In this document: one piece after another, positions 60,394-64,000 of the stretch | Layout of the letters: every line of letters starts with the position of its first letter | Numbering within the stretch: position 1 is the first letter of the stretch | NCBI RefSeq assembly: GCF_000419765.1 | Contig: NZ_ATTQ01000013.1 | Coordinates: 62,001-126,000, forward strand | Reading direction: 5' to 3' | Length of the DNA stretch: 64,000 nucleotides | DNA from: Rhizobium mongolense USDA 1844 | GTDB taxonomy: Bacteria > Pseudomonadota > Alphaproteobacteria > Rhizobiales > Rhizobiaceae | Program-made: the position numbers and the translations under genes | The notes under the pieces: generated by a model | Seen by the model: only the letters and a program-made list of their open reading frames with translations | Database searches by the model: none | What the model was told of the DNA's origin: nothing

Positions 60394-62661
60394 TTAAAAA
60401 CGCCCGCTCCTTCCGATAACGTCTTGCCGTATACGTTCCAACGCTTCTGCTAAAGGTTGATATACGGAACGAGCTGCGTCAGAAATCTCCGCTGACAGAA
60501 GACCGTTTTGACAGGGTCGATTATCGTCCCATCCGGAATGGTTTACGATGGGGTACAAGCATATACCTTCGATCGGGACCCCGGCATCCATCGCAGCAAC
60601 GACCTCGCTATAAACATACATGATCCAACCGGGCCGCCTTTCAGCTTCGATACCTGTTTCGGCAACGAATATCGGCTTGCCATATCTGGCATAGGTTTCG
60701 ATCAGAATAGACCTAAAAGGTTTGTAAAGCGCATGAGTTTCGTCGATCGGTGAACCACCGTGGATCCACTGATTGTTGTGATAGTAGTTCACCCCAACGA
60801 TATCGAGATAGCGATCTGCACCACCGATTTGAGGCCATAGCCTTCCACTTAGTAGATCCCACCCCTGGAACTGCGACTGGCGATGTCCTTCGGCACGTTG
60901 CCTCTCCCAGGGTCGCGACGGTTCTAGGATAACGTTGATAACGGGATCGCAGTGCACAAAACGTGCCCGTGGATCGACCAGAAGGATGGCATCCATGGCG
61001 GCGATAGAAGCGCGCGCGAGCTGGACTTTCAATTCAAAGCCGCGTCCGTTTGCAAAGGGATTCAGATAGCCGACGTCACCTCCACCCCACGACAAAAACG
61101 AGATCTCGTTTACGGGGCAATAGAACGGAACCTCGCTCGTATTTTCCCGCACCACTGCTGCGACAGCACCCGCAAAATTTGCAAGCCGAGGTGCAAAATC
61201 CTGCCCCCAAATATCGATATCGTCTGGCCAGCCATAGTGCAAAAGGTCCCAGATGACCTGGACGCCCACCTCCTTCGCTGCTTCGAGCATCGGAAGAAAG
61301 CTAGACCAATCATACCGGCCAGATGACGGCTCTATAAGATGCCAGCGGAGGCCGTCGCGCACGGTTTCGATCCGGTGCGCTTTCAGTTGATCGTAGTCCT
61401 GTCGCGCATGCGAGTCGTGGCCAGTAGAGGCGAGGACATCGAGACGCGTCCCAGCAGTTTCGCCCTCGCCTGGACGGAGGCGATGCGTTGAACACTCGAA
61501 ACCACCCTGAATGAAGGATTTGAACAAACCAGATGGCCCGGCTCGCACTCGATCTTCGAGAACATCCAGAAAAAGACCTTCCCATCGCGGCACGATCGTA
61601 GCGGCGCTGTAGTCGTTTTCAACTTTTGACATCAAGGCCTTGCCCAGCCGGGCACGCAGTTCGGCTGACATGATCAGCTTCATCATGGCCTGAGCGACAG
61701 CGGCGGGATCGTTGTAGGGCACGAAGAGACCCGAAATCCCCTCCTCGACCTGCTGGAGCGCCCCGTTATCAGGCGTCGCGATTACGGGCAGACCTGCTGC
61801 ACCCGCCTCCGCCAGAACGTGCGGCATACCCTCGTCGCGCGAGAGCCAGGTAAAAATATCGAAGGCTGACAGAAGGTTGGGAACATCCTTTCGATCTCCG
61901 AGAAAGGAAAGCACGCCACCCAATCCCCGCTGATTAGCAAGCGAATGCAACTGTATCGCATATTCCGGGTGGAACGCGTCGGCCCCCCCTACAATCACAA
62001 AACGCGCAGTCGCAACGTCCTTGTGCACAATCGCCGCAGCCTCTATGAAGTCTTCGACGTTCTTCTTTGGATCAAGCCGTCCGACCCAGCCGACAAGGAC
62101 CGAATCCTTGGCCAATCCGAGTGACGAACGGGTTTCGACACGCCGGGTGGCGTCAAATTCCGAGAAATCGACCATCGACGGGATTTCAAGAGCACTTAAT
62201 TCACGACCGGGCATCACGGAGGCTGCGGCATCGCGGATTGATCGACAGACGCCGACGTAGCGACTTGTGAAGTGCTTCGGCCCCGCAAGCGCCTCCGACA
62301 CCAGCCCGCCATGTTCAATCAGCGGCGGGCGGAGGTGGATACGTTCAAGCGCCGGGTAAATATCGGCGACATTCTGACAGGACACCACGACGTCATAGCC
62401 TGGGATCTTCGTTGCCAGATAGCTTATCGTATCCTTGAACGACAATGTATAAGGGGTCGTATCGACATCCACGCCCAACGCCGTTAGCTGCTCGTGTGTC
62501 TGATCGGGCATGCTCGGTTTGTGGAAACATGCCACGACGTCAATGCGATAGCGGTTTCGATCGAGATTTCGGGCAAGGAGCCGCACTTCCGTCTCTTCAC
62601 CGCCAACGACTAACCATGCAAATACGAAAAGGATTCGGACTGGTTGTTTGCGCGAGCTCAT
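60394..62661 (-). CDS. Fusion of GT4 glycosyltransferase and GH1/GH5-like glycoside hydrolase
   Basis: A 755-residue soluble protein. Residues 1-375 form a GT-B glycosyltransferase of family 4 (RILFVFAWLVVGGEETEVRLLARNL, VGWVGRLDPKKNVEDFIEAA, SRDEGMPHVLAEAGAAGLPVIAT with the E-x7-E type motif). Residues 395-740 are a TIM-barrel glycosidase-like domain: RDGLRWHLIEPSSGRYDW, FYCPVNEISFLSW (N-E acid/base position), YLDIVGVNYYHNNQW and PIFVAETGIEAE (nucleophile-like Glu). It probably builds or remodels a glycan or glycoconjugate. It starts four bases inside the end of the dehydrogenase gene (ATGA), so they are translated together. Confidence 0.85.
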   Translation of the reverse strand: MSSRKQPVRILFVFAWLVVGGEETEVRLLARNLDRNRYRIDVVACFHKPSMPDQTHEQLTALGVDVDTTPYTLSFKDTISYLATKIPGYDVVVSCQNVADIYPALERIHLRPPLIEHGGLVSEALAGPKHFTSRYVGVCRSIRDAAASVMPGRELSALEIPSMVDFSEFDATRRVETRSSLGLAKDSVLVGWVGRLDPKKNVEDFIEAAAIVHKDVATARFVIVGGADAFHPEYAIQLHSLANQRGLGGVLSFLGDRKDVPNLLSAFDIFTWLSRDEGMPHVLAEAGAAGLPVIATPDNGALQQVEEGISGLFVPYNDPAAVAQAMMKLIMSAELRARLGKALMSKVENDYSAATIVPRWEGLFLDVLEDRVRAGPSGLFKSFIQGGFECSTHRLRPGEGETAGTRLDVLASTGHDSHARQDYDQLKAHRIETVRDGLRWHLIEPSSGRYDWSSFLPMLEAAKEVGVQVIWDLLHYGWPDDIDIWGQDFAPRLANFAGAVAAVVRENTSEVPFYCPVNEISFLSWGGGDVGYLNPFANGRGFELKVQLARASIAAMDAILLVDPRARFVHCDPVINVILEPSRPWERQRAEGHRQSQFQGWDLLSGRLWPQIGGADRYLDIVGVNYYHNNQWIHGGSPIDETHALYKPFRSILIETYARYGKPIFVAETGIEAERRPGWIMYVYSEVVAAMDAGVPIEGICLYPIVNHSGWDDNRPCQNGLLSAEISDAARSVYQPLAEALERIRQDVIGRSGRF

Positions 62662-64000
62662 TCCTGAACCTTAAAAACAATCTGCAGGAATTCCGGCCGG
62701 TTTGTAATGAGATCGGCCAAGAATTGCGGCGCATCATCAAATGGAACGACGTGCGTGATCATGTGATCCCGAATAGCAGAGCCGTGGCTCCGCATAAGGC
62801 CAACTGTCTCTTGGGCAAGCCGACATCGGTCCCACGACGCCCCCAATCCGCGCGGCACACGATTGATTTGTGCGCACCTGATGTTGAGCCCATTGTGGTG
62901 AAACTCTTCGCCAAGCCGCAATGCCTGGGCTCCACCTTGGTAAAAGGCGAGATCGATGACTGTTCCCTGCGGGCGCAACGCTTTGAGCGCAGTATGCAAG
63001 CTGGTCGCCTGCGCACGGGTCTGGAACACTACATCGGCACCGCGGTCTCTGCCGCCGTTGTGCCAACGCGCTTTCACGTACTGCCACACTAGTTCCTCCT
63101 CCATCGCGGCGAGGCCAAGATCGTGCGCCCTGTTCTGACGGAATTGCGACGGGTCGGCGACAATGACGTTGGAAGCTCCGCACTTCTGCGCAAACAGCGC
63201 AGTCATCAGACCCACCGTTCCCGCACCCAGGACAACGACGTTGCGTCCCTCAACGCCAGCGCCCAGGTAGGGCACGCTGCTTCCGAACGCCTCTGAATCG
63301 GCATGCAAAATTCCATTAGCCGCGATCGGTCCCATCTGAGCGACGAACACTCCAAGCACGGGGTCGATATCGATGGGAAGCGGCACCAGCAAGTCATGGC
63401 AGGGGTCTGCAGTGTGACCGCTCTTATGCGCGAAAGTCGTCGAGACAACATCGCCAGTTGCGAAGCCGGCAGCCCGTGTCTCCGAGACGCGCGCCACCTC
63501 CATGTAGCCCAAAAAGGGAACGGGATAGTGAAGGTCAGCCTCGCCTTCCACAAATACGCCCCTCTCCCCATCGAACCTCGAACGGAAGTAGGGGTTGGTA
63601 TTTTTCATGAACGTGAGTTCGGTACCTGCTGAAAATCCGCTATACAGCGTCTCCAACCGAATATGGCCGTCGGCGGGCGGGCCCTCTTCGTACTCCACAA
63701 AGAATGCTTTCCCAGCACGTTCTATGCCCAGCGAACGAATTCGCCGATGGCCGGGGGGCGGGCTCTGCGGCTCCTCTTTACGGGATTGATGCTGAAGGGG
63801 AGCCATTGGCCTGCGCTCGAAGACAGGAGGATCGAGTTTTACGGGTTCGTCTTGTCGGGCTGAGGCTGCGACAGCCAGCGCGATGCGATGCGTTGCGAGC
63901 GCGTCCGAGTAGGCACAGCGAATGTGGTTTTCTTGCCCGCGCACGGCGTCGACAAAGTCGCGATCCTCGCGCCAGACGGGATCGCCTTCGGCTTGACGCA
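62658..64000 (-). CDS. Zinc-type (MDR) dehydrogenase in frame with a Gfo/Idh/MocA C-terminus; 5' end beyond window
   Basis: The frame is open from the right window edge to the stop at 62658. The first visible residues (EGDPVWREDRDFVDAVRG, YSDALATHRIALAVAAS) are the end of a Gfo/Idh/MocA oxidoreductase. With no stop codon the frame continues through a proline-rich linker into a medium-chain dehydrogenase (SGFSAGTELTFMKNTNPYF, Rossmann motif VVVLGAGTVGLMTALFAQKCG, VIDLAFYQGGAQALRLG). It is either a two-domain fusion or two genes joined by loss of a stop; a separate start at ATG 63806 has only a weak site. Both parts suggest nucleotide-sugar or polyol redox chemistry, feeding the glycosyltransferase fusion translated next. 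Confidence 0.75.
   Translation of the reverse strand, partial: RQAEGDPVWREDRDFVDAVRGQENHIRCAYSDALATHRIALAVAASARQDEPVKLDPPVFERRPMAPLQHQSRKEEPQSPPPGHRRIRSLGIERAGKAFFVEYEEGPPADGHIRLETLYSGFSAGTELTFMKNTNPYFRSRFDGERGVFVEGEADLHYPVPFLGYMEVARVSETRAAGFATGDVVSTTFAHKSGHTADPCHDLLVPLPIDIDPVLGVFVAQMGPIAANGILHADSEAFGSSVPYLGAGVEGRNVVVLGAGTVGLMTALFAQKCGASNVIVADPSQFRQNRAHDLGLAAMEEELVWQYVKARWHNGGRDRGADVVFQTRAQATSLHTALKALRPQGTVIDLAFYQGGAQALRLGEEFHHNGLNIRCAQINRVPRGLGASWDRCRLAQETVGLMRSHGSAIRDHMITHVVPFDDAPQFLADLITNRPEFLQIVFKVQE

Noticed and set aside
1..64000. CRISPR arrays, prophage genes, integrases and rRNA genes
   Set aside because: None seen: no regularly spaced repeats, no phage structural or integrase motifs and no rRNA sequence on either strand.

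Overview
This is a chromosomal or large-replicon segment of an alphaproteobacterium of the family Rhizobiaceae (Rhizobium, Agrobacterium or Ensifer type). The strongest clue is an intact gbpR-chvE-gguA-gguB-gguC sugar-uptake locus with the sequence and gene order known from Agrobacterium and Rhizobium. The high GC content, a complete xylFHG cassette and several typical rhizobial small hypothetical genes agree with this. Genus and species cannot be fixed by reading alone.

Left part, 1-25.7 kb, looks like stable core DNA: tightly packed and almost free of broken genes. It holds a radical SAM gene (cut by the window edge), a DMT exporter, inositol 2-dehydrogenase (iolG/idhA), a J-domain protein, the LysR regulator GbpR and the divergent chvE-gguABC operon. 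Downstream genes encode an aldehyde dehydrogenase and an IlvD/Edd-type sugar-acid dehydratase. Together, ChvE-GguAB would import L-arabinose, D-galactose and similar sugars. The dehydratase, GguC and the aldehyde dehydrogenase would then carry L-arabonate through 2-keto-3-deoxyarabonate and 2-ketoglutarate semialdehyde to 2-ketoglutarate. From 14.8 to 20.4 kb lies a cluster of three transglutaminase-fold proteins, an alpha-E protein and a circularly permuted ATP-grasp protein, a predicted but poorly understood peptide ligation/modification system. A ROK repressor with a perfect 19-bp palindromic operator and xylF-xylH-xylG follow, then a terminator and tRNA-Arg(CCG).

Right part, 25.7-64 kb, behaves like accessory or island DNA that begins at the tRNA. 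From 25.7 to 31.3 kb it is a graveyard. It contains an IS256-type transposase tail, a Ku gene truncated at both ends and fused to the 3' half of an alpha/beta-hydrolase (DUF900) gene, frameshifted outer-membrane barrel genes, a DUF2147 scrap, and an inverted second set of DUF900 and barrel fragments. Tails of the mutagenic polymerase DnaE2 occur twice more (41.9 and 58.8 kb), and a piece of an M41 (FtsH-like) peptidase lies at 42.3 kb.

Between the ruins are intact functional blocks. A minus-strand operon (31.4-38.4 kb) encodes two periplasmic arylsulfatases, a HAD phosphatase and an octaheme cytochrome c with TPR repeats. It faces a divergent histidine kinase with a solute-binding-like periplasmic sensor and two response regulators. 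A GH63-type glycosidase, a frameshifted SDR, a small K+ channel and an AI-2E-type permease follow. Next come a HlyD/DUF2955 export unit, a DUF900 lipoprotein hydrolase, an MscS channel, a MarC protein and a TolB/TPR protein, which give the region a cell-envelope and stress flavour. Near-identical 19-bp palindromes lie in front of the GH63 gene and the HlyD/DUF2955 operon, suggesting one shared repressor. The right edge carries a DUF72 protein, a rare glycosyltransferase-glycoside hydrolase fusion, and a Gfo/Idh/MocA-type oxidoreductase end running in frame into a zinc-type dehydrogenase.
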